Below, one piece after another: positions 1-11,957 of a stretch of 64,000 nt of DNA. Position 1 is the first letter of the stretch; the number at the start of each line of letters is the position of its first letter. Position numbers and translations under genes: made by a program. Where the stretch lies: positions 4,899-68,898 of the forward strand of contig QAOA01006949.1 of NCBI GenBank assembly GCA_003255065.1, given 5' to 3'. Below the pieces are notes generated by a model, which saw nothing but the letters and a program-made list of their open reading frames with translations, ran no database searches and was not told the origin of the DNA. This DNA is from Cercis canadensis (lineage: Eukaryota; Streptophyta; Magnoliopsida; Fabales; Fabaceae).

Positions 1-47
1 ATATGAAGAACATATAGTGAAGAAATAAAATAGACAGTAATACTTAC

Positions 48-2885
48 AATTTTGAGACGATTTAGGCCATCGTAGTCTGGTTTCTTAGTGCCAAATACTT
101 GCATGACCTCTTCTCTTGCTCGTGCTTGCCAATCAGAAAACCTACTTAATAAAACCATTGTCCAATTAAGAAGAACTGAAGTTGTCTCTTGTCCCGCCAA
201 GTAAAACAACTTACATTCGTTAATTACATCCTCAATACTCATTCCAACGTTCTTCTTGTTTCCATGTTCTTGCATTTCTTTGTAATTTGATTCCAAGAGT
301 AAATCTAATATATCATCAGTTGGGGCTTCGCCTTCCTTCTTAGCCTTCTCCCTTTTGCTAATAATTCCCCTCAGTAATCCTCCTACTTCATTCTCAATTT
401 CCTTCATTCTCCTGTTCATCTCAGTTGGTACAAAGCTGCATTTGAAAACTCATTACTATGAATACGTCAAGAAGCTTGAATCTGTTATCCTATCACCTTA
501 AATTAACATGAATCACGAGGCAAAGTCAAAGGTCGAAAAATGTATTTTTTTAAGAAAAAAACCAAAATTGTCGTAATATATCTCTAAACTGGTTAAAAAG
601 GACCTGTGAAAAGTTGACGTAATTTTCTATGATCATGGTAAATTCGTCTAAACTTCGACCAATTTAAACTTCATTAGTATATATCAGACTTTGTACTTTA
701 CCTCCACCCTGGAATATAAACAGAGCGTCGAACCCTGGCTGTAAGTTCAGATAGTTCAACTAAGAGTTGGAAAATTCTTTCTCCTTCTTCATAGCTACTT
801 CCAAATGCTGTCCGGGAAATTATATCACCGGTCAAGCCAGATAAGAAAGGCCACACATCTAACTCGCATGACACTTTTCCAGATATTATCATTTTCCATT
901 TGTTTATCATTTCATCACAACAATGATAGAATGCTGGTAACATAAGCTGCATTTATTGTATGACAGAACATATATAGATATCAGAGTCATGAGACTTGAT
1001 TAAAATGTTTGAAGAATAAAAGACGTATTACATTATTTATTAGCTATTTTTAGAAATGATAATAACATTTATAAGGAGATAACAAATTAGATAATATTGT
1101 CATTTAACACTTAACACCCTAAAAATTTTAAAAGGGATTGAGAGGTCATTTTAACAAATAAAGTATGAGGCTATGGGCTAATGATCCTCTAGAATAATTC
1201 TTCTAAAATTGTAATTAAGATCGAACAATCTTGGAAGTAACTGAACAAGGTGTTAACATAGTTAGTACTATACAAGACGGAAATTAAACTTTTAAATATA
1301 CATGAGTATACAATAATATAAAAATTTTATCAAAGAAACAATCAAACATACGGTCTACAATACAGATCTAATAAATATATGTATAAAAAATTATACGAGT
1401 ATATTATGTTTTATAATAAAAAATTTGTTATATAAAATACGGGTTCTATATAGTATTTTTTTTAATATATTATCATAAGTATTATAGCATATTTTATTGA
1501 TTAAAATTAAAAGCAAAGTTTATTTTTAATCAAAACACTTATTATATTTTTTGATAAGACAAAATACCTAATATTAAAGTTATTGTTACATATGAATCAT
1601 ATATCAAAATACTTAATATTCATAAAAATTATTAATTTTAGTTACAAAAACTATAATAACAATATAATAAAAATCAGAGTTAAGGTCAAAGTTATATTTA
1701 CATTAACTACAAGTGTAAAGAAGAAAAATAAAAGTACATCTATGTTGGGTTAAAAAAATATAAAGGAAAAAAGTTCATTAAACCAATGCGGGAAAAGTTT
1801 TTTTATTTTTTAAAACAGTACTAAACATTTTATACGTCATTTTTACGAGATCTTTCAAATTAAATATGTATTTTATTGATTCTTTAATTTTGATACATCA
1901 AACTGAAGTTTTATTCAAAATTATAGATGTATAGTATAATACTGGTATTATACGTATTTTAACTACTATGGGTGTTAACAACAATAATAACAACAACGTA
2001 GATTATTAAACATACCATTCACTATATGATGGGCTAAGAAAACGTGGAGAAGGAAATAAGCTGAAATAAAGAAATTATTAAAAAAAAAAAAAAAACCTTT
2101 AGCTTCTCTATATGAAATGCAGGATTGATAATCTTTCTGTGTTTTGCCCATTTGTCGCCTTCATAATCTATAAGTCCACTGAATAGATATTTGGCAAGTT
2201 CACCGTAGGCCTTCTGAAAATCGTGGATATTATTCATAACATCTTTTATTTGTTCAGGGTTTGTAATATTCACCACTGGAGTTGGCCCAACCCAGAAAAA
2301 TGAATTTTCACCTGCAAAATTTTTCAGGAAAATATACCTTCAAGCTTTAGTAAGAAGAATCAATAGTCTTCGTTTTTTTTTTTCTTTAATAACGACTCAA
2401 AAGTTTAAACCTAAGACTGCCTATAATTAACTGTTGCTCAAAGAGCATACTGTTAGCCCACAACTTGGAGGACTAAGAAATTTCGATTAAACACAATACA
2501 TATAAAATAAAAAAAAATTCATATTATTTTACTATTAAAAATTAAAATTACAATTAAAATTATGAAAATGTAAATTTTCCAAGTTGATCAAAGACATACC
2601 ATAATTTTTGAATGTCCAGTAATGATAGGGCAGAATACGTGGCATGATATCATCAGCTATGTTTATGGTTTTGGATTTTGCTTCTTGTGTCATTTTGACC
2701 AACTCTTTGGAGTCTCCAAACAAAAGCTTGTAAGAGTTTCCCTCAAGGCCTTGCTCTCTCAGACATCTCTCTAGTCTTTTGGGTTTCAGCCACACCCAAT
2801 TCACAACCCTCCCTACCAATCCCAAAATGAAAACAAGAGCAACAATGCAAATTCCGAAACATGTTAAGGGCCTTGCAATTTCCAT
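48..2885 (-). CDS. Cytochrome P450, CYP72A family (5' part, gene runs off the left edge)
   Basis: Membrane-bound haem mono-oxygenase of the CYP72 clan. The family oxidises terpenoids, gibberellins and related compounds in the ER; the substrate here cannot be read. Four exons on the minus strand: 2600-2885, 2097-2311, 702-946 and 48-435, all with GT-AG borders and continuous frame. The ATG at 2883-2885 opens a hydrophobic N-terminal anchor followed by a Trp/Pro/Lys-rich hinge ([10 protein letters not shown]). Exon 2 has the FFWVGPTP and [11 protein letters not shown] segments typical of CYP72A. Exon 4 carries the I-helix oxygen-binding motif AGQETT. The fifth exon, with the ExxR-PERF and haem-Cys regions, would lie left of base 48, so activity cannot be judged. 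Intron 2 is about 1.15 kb and very AT-rich, with no other gene seen. The junction of exons 3 and 4 gives Ser where I recall Arg being usual. Confidence 0.9.
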
Positions 2886-2952
2886 CTTAATTGAATAGAA
2901 AACTGGGGCAGAGACTTGGTGGTGGTAGTTGAAATATGCCAGGAGGTTGCCA

Positions 2953-2960
2953 CTATATAG
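2953..2960 (-). promoter_or_regulatory. Candidate TATA box of the P450 gene
   Basis: CTATATAG lies about 68 bases upstream of the P450 ATG, a plausible distance for a plant core promoter with a short leader. It is palindromic, so the strand is taken from the gene. Confidence 0.45.
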
Positions 2961-3483
2961 TACTCATGCTATGAAATCCACAGTTGCACCAAGGTATGAT
3001 ATTGAGAGTAGCGGTCGGCTAATTCCCCTAAACTCCAAATGCTAAAAATAAGGTAATGTTTATTTACGCATACTAACAATTACATCCTTCTTCATTTCTC
3101 ATTTCTCATTTTTTTTTTTTCCGTCCCTTTCTCTTTGTAGTATGAAAAAGTGTCAATAGCAAGATATGTATGAAATTGACATGGCGTAGACTTTTGCCTT
3201 CTTGAACTTGGCATCGAGGACTGGTTTTTTGTCATATTTTTCTTATCTTTTCTTTAATCCTCCTAATTTTTTCCGACTATTGTTGTCTTCCTATATGTTA
3301 TAATATATTTTGGGAGACAACAAGAAAACTTGCTAGAGACATTTTTCTCTCTTTTATCGACATTTTTTTTTTCTTAAGCAAGAAGACAGATAATAGATTG
3401 AAATAAGAAATTTGCTATATTACCTCATCCATATGGGTGTGATATAAACGGAAAATAAGTTTTACTGAAAGTTTGGAGCATAA

Positions 3484-3729
3484 CCAACTTTTAATTTTGG
3501 TACCATCGCAAAAATTTCGAAAAACTAAATTAACCAATATGTGTCAGAACAATTAGTTTCTTGTAGAATGCATAAACGGAACAATACAATAAACATGTCA
3601 AAAAAAAATAGATAATGTTTTGTTTTGACATTGTTGAATTCAAATTCTATTAACAATTTAAGAATGTGACCTATATTGAGTGACTCAATTTTTTGAGATC
3701 TTCGTGATGGTACCAAAATTAAAAGTTAG
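3484..3729. mobile_element. Small MITE-like element with about 25-bp terminal inverted repeats
   Basis: The left end (AACTTTTAATTTTGGTACCATC, from about 3486) is repeated in inverted orientation at the right end (ending near 3729). The interior is about 200 bases, AT-rich and without a meaningful reading frame. No clear target duplication was found, so the superfamily is not assigned. It lies about 0.6 kb upstream of the P450 gene. Confidence 0.5.
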
Positions 3730-4222
3730 TTCTGTTCTAAACTCCTATTAATTTTTTTTTTGTTCTGTTTTTATCCAACCCATATATATGGGTGAGATAT
3801 AGGATAGAGTCCCCCTTGAAATAAAATACCATAGCTACAAAGAGTTTACATTATTCGGATCATATGCACACAAACGTGCCTACAAAAACTGAAAGATTCA
3901 AACACTACATTTTATAAGACAAGCCCTTGAATCAATATTCTACCTACGTACTGCTTAGTCCACCATATCATCAGCAGTATAATTTTGTTTGCACATTTGA
4001 AATGTATATAGAAACTGAAAGAAAAAATTATGACAAGCATACAACATACAGAAACTGCAGTTAATACTACTATAATAAACAAAACACACCAGAAAATTAA
4101 AAGCATTCAAGGAATGATGTTCTCCTTCTCCCTAATATCAACTTGCAATGGTTCAAAACTCAGAAATTGAATTTGATTATAAATTATAGTCACCACATCA
4201 CTAAATCATTAATTGACTCTTA

Positions 4223-5061
4223 GGCTCTGTTTGAGAGTTTTTTTGGAGGGGAGAGGAGAGGAGAGGAGAGGAAAGGGAGGGAAAGGAAGGGAAAGGAAAG
4301 GGAGGGGTTTTCCTCTCCTTTGTTTGGATGATTAAAATGAGGAAAAGGAAAGGAAAGGGAAGGAAATGCCTTATTGTAAAATATTTTTACTAGTTTACCC
4401 TTTATTATCTTTTCACTCTTTTTTTCTAATTCAATTTTTTAATTATAAATGTAATTATTATTTATTTATTAAAAAATAAAAATTGACAATAACCGAATTC
4501 ATACTCTAATTAAGTACATTTTCATAAAAAAGTAAAATTTCATAAATATTAAATTATTAATATATAATATACACTTATTGCTTCTAATGAGTCATAAAAA
4601 AATTAATATACTATATATTTTCAAAAAGAAAATAAACTGTGCATCTGAAAAATTATGCAAATTCTATTGCTTTATGGGTTGCAATTAATTAAATTAGAGT
4701 GATGATAAAAGGGATTATTTATAATTTTTTTCATTAGATGGATATAATTAAAATTTTTAATTAGAAATATAAAAGAATTACAATTTAAACATAAAACTTC
4801 AACTTTTTTGATTTCTTTTCTTATCCAGCAATTCAATGGTGGTAGACAGTATGGGTAAATTAGTAAATTAATTCTCTACCCCTCCAAACCCCCCAATTTG
4901 GGGGGTTGAAATTTGTGAATGAAAAAAGGAGTGCAAGGGTCAAAGTTTAACCCTTGGTCTCCTTCCCCTTTCAAACTTAAAACTCCCAAACAAGGGAGTG
5001 GACTCTCTCATTCCTCTCCTCTCCTCTCCTTTCCCCTCCAAAAGAACTCCCAAACATACCC
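4223..5061. mobile_element. Tourist-like (PIF/Harbinger) non-autonomous element, copy 1
   Basis: The 839-bp element is flanked by the 3-bp direct repeat TTA (4220-4222 and 5062-5064). It has inverted repeats of about 50 bp beginning GGCTCTGTTTGAGAG on the left and, on the complement of the right end, GGGTATGTTTGGGAG. Each terminus is followed by a purine-rich tract of repeated GGAGA. The interior is AT-rich and encodes no transposase. A TTA target and GGn(n)TGTTTGG ends are the hallmarks of Tourist/PIF-Harbinger MITEs. A second, shorter relative lies at 62311-62775. The right end is used as coding sequence by the neighbouring F-box gene. Confidence 0.8.
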
Positions 5062-6950
5062 TTAGAGTTGAGATCCACTCCTCCAAGCTTCCACCAACTT
5101 CTGCCAAGTATTGCTTCCCTGGTTTTAGAGTGATGAACATATTTTCAGAGGCCCTTGCAAGTGACAACAAACACGTTGTCGTGGTGGCTCCTTCCCAGGT
5201 ACAGAAATGGTCAAACCAGATTGTAATCCTCTCCATCACTCTACTGTTTGTTATCAAGTACTTAACAAATTCCACTTCAAGCTCACTTCCTTTGTATCCT
5301 GTTAAGCAAACTGTCTTCAATTTCTCACCAACACAATCACATAAATTTCTTCTCTTCCAAAACATGGAGCGGGGACATGGTAGACAATAGTCTTGAGAAT
5401 TGTTGCACACCCCAAAAATTTGAGATGCTGGATCGTTCTCGGATATTTCAACATATTGGATGTCCTATTGCAAGAAACAGATAGCATATGTTTGACAATA
5501 ATTAAGCCTATAATACATATAAGAGTGTTCTTTGTGTTGTTATAACATATATAAAAGAATGGGCCAATAGGTAAAGAATGAAAAGCAATAAGAAGACAAA
5601 ATGCATAAAACATTTGGCTGAAGGAATAATAAACATACCTGGTTATTGATTTCAAGATTCTGCAAATAAAGGCATATTCTAAGCACGAAAGAAAGAGGTA
5701 TGACATCACGCACATTGTTCAAATCTAAATCAATGCACAGAGTCACCAAGTTTTCAAAAATATTGACATGGCCGGAACCTTCTGGACACTGAATCAAGTA
5801 GGAATTGGAAAAATAAATAGAAGGAAGACTTTAACCCAAGAAAAAGAGGTAGAAAGAAGAAACTTTGTAGGCAAACCAAAATTTATGTTCAACATTTATT
5901 GTTGGAAATAAATAAAACAATCAATTGTACTTGAGAAGAAGCACTTACTACAAGATTATTGCAAGTTTCCATAATCTCTCTTGTTGTCAAAAGAATCCTA
6001 CCATACCCGCAATTAGGTATCCCTTGACATTTTAAGTCACATAAAGAACGAAAGACTCTAAGTTTGGGGCCGTCAATATATACTCCTTTAGAATTACAAA
6101 CCATGGTATCAACCTCTATGACTTCTAGTTTCCCACCAGTTATATCAATCTCACTCACTATCATTTCTCCAAGCACTAAAATTTTAATACTTGGACTGTG
6201 GACCTTAAGCTTTTTGAACGACATACAACCCTGTATACTTAGATTTTCAAGAGACAAACAGTTAGAGATTATCCCTTCAAGGATCTCTGCCGTTAGTGAT
6301 ATCTTCCTAAACTTTAGGGTTTTCAGAATTTGAGAACTCTTAAAAGGGGCTGAAACTTTAAGCACATAGTTCTTCAACTGAAGCACAGGAAACCGTGATA
6401 AGATGTCAAAAGGTAAATCCAATGTTAAAGCATGCGTTCTTACAACACAAGATTTACAGTACCAAGATTCACAAAACTCACATTCCATAAAAAGTTCTTG
6501 TACACCTTTCTCTTCCAAAAGCTTTCTTATCCATGCTACTGCACACCCATTTTTGCAACTCTCAATCAAGTGTACAATTTGACAGCTTATTAAGGAACCA
6601 CAGTGAAGATCCAAGACAGAGTTGATTAAACCAGCAGCTTCATCAATTGCATGATGCAATATCTTTGTGTCAGATCTTGTATAGGTTCCTGCTTTTGCAA
6701 CTGGCCAGTTCGGATCCGAAAAGTAAAGAAATGTTCGAACTGCAGGTTTTAACATGCGCTTTTGATCAAAACTGAGGTGAGAAGTGTACCTCCACATCTC
6801 TCTCCATGACCGAGAAAGGACACTAGTCCTCACAGCTTCATTAGCCACCGGAAGGAATGAAATAATGGCAGCTAGAACGGTATCAGGAAGCTTGCTTATC
6901 ACATCTGCTACTCCATCAACTGTTACCTTTTCATTCTTTGCTTCTTCCAT
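4940..6950 (-). CDS. F-box/FBD/LRR-repeat protein 1, with a MITE-derived C-terminal tail
   Basis: Predicted substrate-recruiting subunit of an SCF (SKP1-CUL1-F-box) ubiquitin ligase; the target is unknown. Exons: 5949-6950, 5639-5788 and 4940-5464, giving 558 aa. The start is the ATG at 6948-6950; the upstream in-frame codons are not ATG. The F-box is near residues 13-55 (DVISKLPDTVLAAIISFLP, then RTSVLSRSWREMWRY). Degenerate leucine-rich repeats fill the middle. Exon 3 carries the FBD domain (LKTVCLTGYKGSELEVEFVKYL, ERITI). The last 39 or so residues are translated from the inserted Tourist-like element. Without the insertion the frame would end at a TAA at 4209-4211, three codons after the element boundary. 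It heads a tandem array with two paralogues to its right. Confidence 0.82.
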
Positions 6951-8077
6951 TTTCTCTCTTTTACTCAATGGGGTTTATCAGTAATGGGTTGCCGTTGCAG
7001 AAGAAATTTAAGAGAAATGTAGAGGCAAGATCAATGAGGATTAGATGAAACAGAATGGATTCGGACATGAAAAAAGGCATGCAATGCAAGGCACTAGCAT
7101 CATGTGTAGAACCTGTCTTTACTACAGTCCAAATTTGTATGACTTCCTTTTATCTAATTTTGTATGAGACAGAGTAACTCACCTCTGATTTATGTAAATC
7201 ACGTTTTGTGTAAAGCGTTGCTCTATAACTATCTCTCTCTCTACATTTATGTAGAAAAAAATTCTAGTTTTCCCATCCAGTTGTTTTGTTTATTTATTTA
7301 TTCCTTTTTTTCTCCTCTGCTGTTATTGCTTACCAGATTTTTTAAAATTTCTATGGATACAGTCTTTTATCTCTTGGGGATAATTTCATTTTAAAAAGAA
7401 GTAATAATGTAATTAGTCAAATTAGCTATGCTAAAAAGAAAGAGGAAATAAAATAGAATTTACCAATTGTGAACGAAGAAAGAGGAGTGATGAAAACAAT
7501 AAAATGACCAACTCAATATTCCCCTTAAAAAAAAAAAAAGTATACAGAAAAGTTCAAAACATGAAAAATTTTAACTNATATTCCCCTTAAAAAAAAAAAA
7601 AAGTATACAGAAAAGTTCAAAACATGAAAAATTTTAACTATAGTGGAATTTGCATTTGGTTATAGTCAAACAAATTGTAACGCATCAATCATAATATATA
7701 ACGAATCAAGGAAACCCTAAATAATTGTTAATGGTTATTTTGAGCGTGCTTTTTTACAATAAGACTCCCATCCTCAATCATTTTAAATTTTGAAGAAAAG
7801 AAATAGAATGTGGTGTGTTAGTGAAGAAGTATTTGATGCATACACATCCTTCCTAAAATTATTTCATTAACAAAAGAAAAGGAAAGACAGAATTAGGAGA
7901 AAGACTACAGTTATGTGTCATAAAAAAATATAAATTATATAGAAGAATAATTTAGGCAGAGAAAATTATATTTGTAAGAAAGAAGCTCAGACATAGAAGA
8001 ACACATCAAATATAATTTGATTTCACAAACATTAGACTTGCAATCAGCAGCAGTGTTGATATATATAGGCAGTAATT
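6951..8077. other. Intergenic, AT-rich, with a single-N join at 7577
   Basis: No gene seen. Bases 7516-7576 recur directly after the N (7578 onward, offset 62), which looks like two contig ends that overlap but were not merged. Confidence 0.6.
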
Positions 8078-9932
8078 CTAACATGCATCAGTCATACTGG
8101 AGTTTTCATTCTGGAGTTCACTAAGCTCAATTAGATGTCTACTTTTTGCAGACTTCAACATGATGGAGAGGTTAATGGAAGCTCTTGGCAAGGAGCGCAA
8201 ACATTCTGCCACTTCCCTTGTTGAGCCACAGCAGCAGAATATGGTGAATCTTTCCATCATGGTGGCTTTTGTTATCAAGTGCTTGATAAATTCTATTTCT
8301 AGCTTTCTACATCTGAACCCCCTTATGTAGACAAACTTTAGTTTGTTAAGGATACAATTGCACAATTCTATTCTCTCCCAAAACGTTGACATGCTATATG
8401 GTATAGCGCAATCACCAGAGCCAATGCTCCTATAATTTGAATGTTTCTTAACCTGAAAAACATAAGTAAATATTATGAGTCAAATTCTATGGAAAAGATT
8501 GTCATCTATGAATATATAGTTTCCAATTTCCACATGAACAAGGAGCTAGAACAGAACTAGAAGTGAAATATGATAACAAAAATGTAAATCGAGGTTAATG
8601 CCACATACCGGTAGAGTAATTTCAAGAGTTTGTAGATGAACACAAGAAGTTAAGATGAGTGACAATGCCAGAGCTTCTCTTTTGTTGGTCAAGTCCAAGT
8701 CGATTGACAAGGTCAACAAATGCTGAAAAATGTTGCTCCTTTGAGACTCCTATATATGAAGCAATGTAAGAGATTGTAAGCAATACTATATTTATTATCC
8801 AAGGGTGAAAACCTAATTCTTTGGTGAAAGACATCATAGTATTATTGGATAAACCATTTATTCACACGAAATATATAGTCAGGAATAGAAAAATATTCAG
8901 ATGTAATAGAGAACTTACCAAAGGATCACAGCAACTTTCTATAATCTGCTGAGCTTCCAGAATTGATTCCCCTTCTCCAATAGAAAGCATTCTTCCAGCT
9001 ACTGGATTTCTATGAGAACGGAAGACCCTAAGGTTTTGAGCATTGATTTTTAGACTCTTTACTGGACAGATTAGAGAATCAAGCACTAAGACCTCTAGGC
9101 TCTCAGTAGAGATATCTATTTCATCCACACACAATGCTTGAAGCTCCAAAAACTTGAGATCTTGGTTCTGAATCACGACTTTCCCGAACTCAGTAGACTC
9201 AGAAAGACTAAAATTTTCTAAACAGATACAGTTTTTCAAAATCCCATAGAGGATTTCATCTTCCACTTGTATCTTCTTCAATCTAAGTTTTCTCAATTTT
9301 TCACACCCCACAAAAGGGGATGAACTAACAAGTGTGTAGTTGATCAACTCTAGTGACGATAAACACGAAAAGGTTCTAGGGGGGAATTGGGGTTTCAGAT
9401 CGTCAAAAGAATCAGAATCAGGAAATTGTTTGTTGGTCTCTAAATCTACAGGGTCACATTCTAGACTTAGATCATTGAACCCTTTCTTTTGCTCAACTAG
9501 AAACTCAACCCAAGCTTCAACATCTTTATATACAAGGTTATGAGGTACATGAAGGAATCGGCAGTTATGCAATTCACCAAGGTGACGATTAAGAACCAAG
9601 TAGATCAGTAAACCATACCTGCTAATCCCTTTCTGTATGGCCTCATTAAGACTTGAATCCAAATGAGCAGCCTCTGGATTCTGAAGTTGCGAAAAAGGTT
9701 TGATCATACGCCTCCACTGAAATTCAAGGCGTAAAGAATGCCTCCACAAAGCTCGCCACCTCTTAGAAAGAACGCTGCTCCTCACAGCTTCGTCTATTGG
9801 AAGCTTAGAGATGATGAAGGACAAGACCACATCAGGGAGTTTGCTGATCAAATCTGGCATATCATAATCTTCAATCTTAGCCTTCTTTGTTGACCTTCTC
9901 ATGGATCCTCTTTGTTCAGTGTCCATCTCCAT
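8078..9932 (-). CDS. F-box/FBD/LRR-repeat protein 2 (intact)
   Basis: Predicted SCF ubiquitin-ligase specificity subunit. Exons: 8919-9932, 8609-8749 and 8078-8452, total 1,530 bases and 509 aa, with clean GT-AG borders. The ATG is at 9930-9932. The F-box is at about residues 25-66 (MPDLISKLPDVVLSFIISKL, then RSSVLSKRWRALWRH). The leucine-rich region includes FSCLSSLELINYTLVSSSPF and LRKLRLKKIQVEDEILYGI. The FBD domain in exon 3 contains LKFVYIRGFRCRKLEIEFIK and MMERFTIFC. The exon pattern (long, about 141-150, medium) is the same as in its two neighbours. It ends 20 residues after the conserved LKSAKS, the spacing the first paralogue would have without its MITE. No regulatory element could be read with confidence. 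Confidence 0.85.
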
Positions 9933-10086
9933 CTTGGGTTTAGGGTCACACAGATTTGATTCTAAGGTAACTTGATGGGTGCCTCAGAAACGGATATGGG
10001 AATTTGTTGGGTTTCTCGGAAATCGAGAAATGCATGAATGACACGATTTTGGTGACATTTAAACTTGAACCTGCCATCCTTGCCAT

Positions 10087-11760
10087 TTGGCTTTGGTCCT
10101 ATTCATATACCTTCATTGCTTTCCATTTCAGATTTTGGTCAAAATCGATGTACAAGATATTCTTGTAAATGTGATTTTCTTTTTTCTTCCTTTTTCAAAT
10201 ATGAATACCAGTATCAGTAGAAAAAAACTATTCATAAAATATCTCAAACATCCCTTCCAGCCAATTATTGTTTCTTGAGTAAAATGTACAAAATCCCTTT
10301 CAACTTTGATTCATATGTAAAATACCGCTAGGTATAATGTATAGAATCTTTTTTCTGCATGGCCAATTATTGTTTCTTGGGTAATTTGTTTCTTTAATCC
10401 GATACAAATTGGCTTCCTTATTACAGCAATTAAATATCTAAGTATAAGATTTTACAGATTTTTCTGATTAAAATATTATTGGTGCTAAAATTCGGAGATT
10501 TTTCCTACTCGATTTTATTTTGGTGGCTAAATTGTTATTGTCGAATAAATATCATTACAGTGATGCAGTCACTTGAATAGAAATTAAAAAAAAATAAAAA
10601 ATAGAATTATTCATCAATTGGTCAAATCAAATAAAATAGATACTAAACAAACTTTTCTTTCCAATACTAATAATTTTTTTGTTCTTTCTTTTCTTTACAA
10701 TAATATAAACATTGGAACCCAGCCTGTAGCTTTTTTTAAGTATTCCATCATTTTTATTGTTTTTATGTATAATTTATAAGTAGAACAAGTCTAATGGTAA
10801 ATGGTACTCAAATTTAACAGAAAAGGCATTAAATTCATCCGTTCATTTATTTTATATTGAATCCAGTTTGTCGACTAATATAGAACAGCAACATTAAAAA
10901 GTGTTTGTAAAACAAGTGAATTAGACTATAATTAACTACATAAGATACATGGGATGGCCATTTTTATGGTTTGAGTAGTTTGGAATCATTTTTCCCATTA
11001 AAACAGTTTTTGAGTGGTTTCTTAGTAGAAGGTGGTTTGCAATTATTTCTACTCGTACATATAGATTCAGAATATTTACAAAAGGTGAAAGCTGTGCTTT
11101 CCACCATTTATTAACTACGTAAAATGCATGAAACAATCATTTTTATCCTTAAAAAAGTTTGCGATTTTTTTACCGTTAAAACGGTTTTGAGTAGTTTCAT
11201 AGTCAACAAAGAGTAGTTTAGAAGTATTTCCACTCCTAAGAACAGTTTAAGGTTATCTTTACCCAGCAATAAAATAAATTTGAAATTTGAAAATCAATCT
11301 ATTCTCTTAATAATTTTATATCACAAAAATATTGAACCAAAATCAATTAACTACTAATAAAAATAACCAAAGTACTCTAGAAAAAGAAATAACATCATTG
11401 TTTTGTATTTGAACTTGAGAAGAAAAATTTTGGGACAAAGAAGACCGTAATAGAAAAAGAAAAAGGGAGAATACTAATAATACAGTCGTTAAGTAAGTTT
11501 CTTTAGTAAATTGACTATACTTAAAAGTATTAAAAGTAAAAAGGATAGAGTTTTAAGATTAGTATGAAGAGGAACTTAAGATTGCGCCAAAGAAGAAAAA
11601 AAAAAAGCCTGTTAAATCTCAAATAATGTGACAATCAAAGTCTGTGTTTATTTATATGGAATTAAGTTTCCATATAAATAAAAGAGAAAAAAATATATAA
11701 CCCCTTCAGTTCTACTCAAAATGTGCATAACCCCTTATATCATCGATTGTAGCAAGCAAT
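10087..11760. repeat. Upstream block of F-box gene 2, duplicated at 13,905-16,380
   Basis: Several stretches recur in the same order upstream of F-box pseudogene 3. Examples are the GGCTTTGG...CAAAATCRATG segment and the CATCCCTTCnGGCCAATTA segment (10249 here). Others are repeated phrases around ATGGGATGGCC and GAGTAGTTTGG-AATCATTTTT (10,950-11,250), and the GGAATTAAGTTTCATATAAATAAAAGAG segment (about 11,659). Similarity is patchy, as in an old segmental duplication. No coding gene seen here. Confidence 0.6.
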
Positions 11761-11957
11761 ACGTTCACTAAACTTACTTGAAATATCGAATAACCCATTC
11801 CATTAAGAGGACTATCAAATTATAGCAGGAATAGCACATGACACCCAATGCCCTCCTAAAATAGCCCTCTTCTACACTCTTCATTTTGTGAAAAAAAAAA
11901 AAAATCAATTATAAAATCCGGGAATATCAAGAAAAAGAAAATCAGTAAAGTCGATTT

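Noticed and set aside
5317..5715. 132-codon minus-strand frame inside F-box gene 1
   Set aside because: It runs through intron 2 and the edges of exons 2 and 3 in a wrong frame; the spliced frame matches the FBD family.
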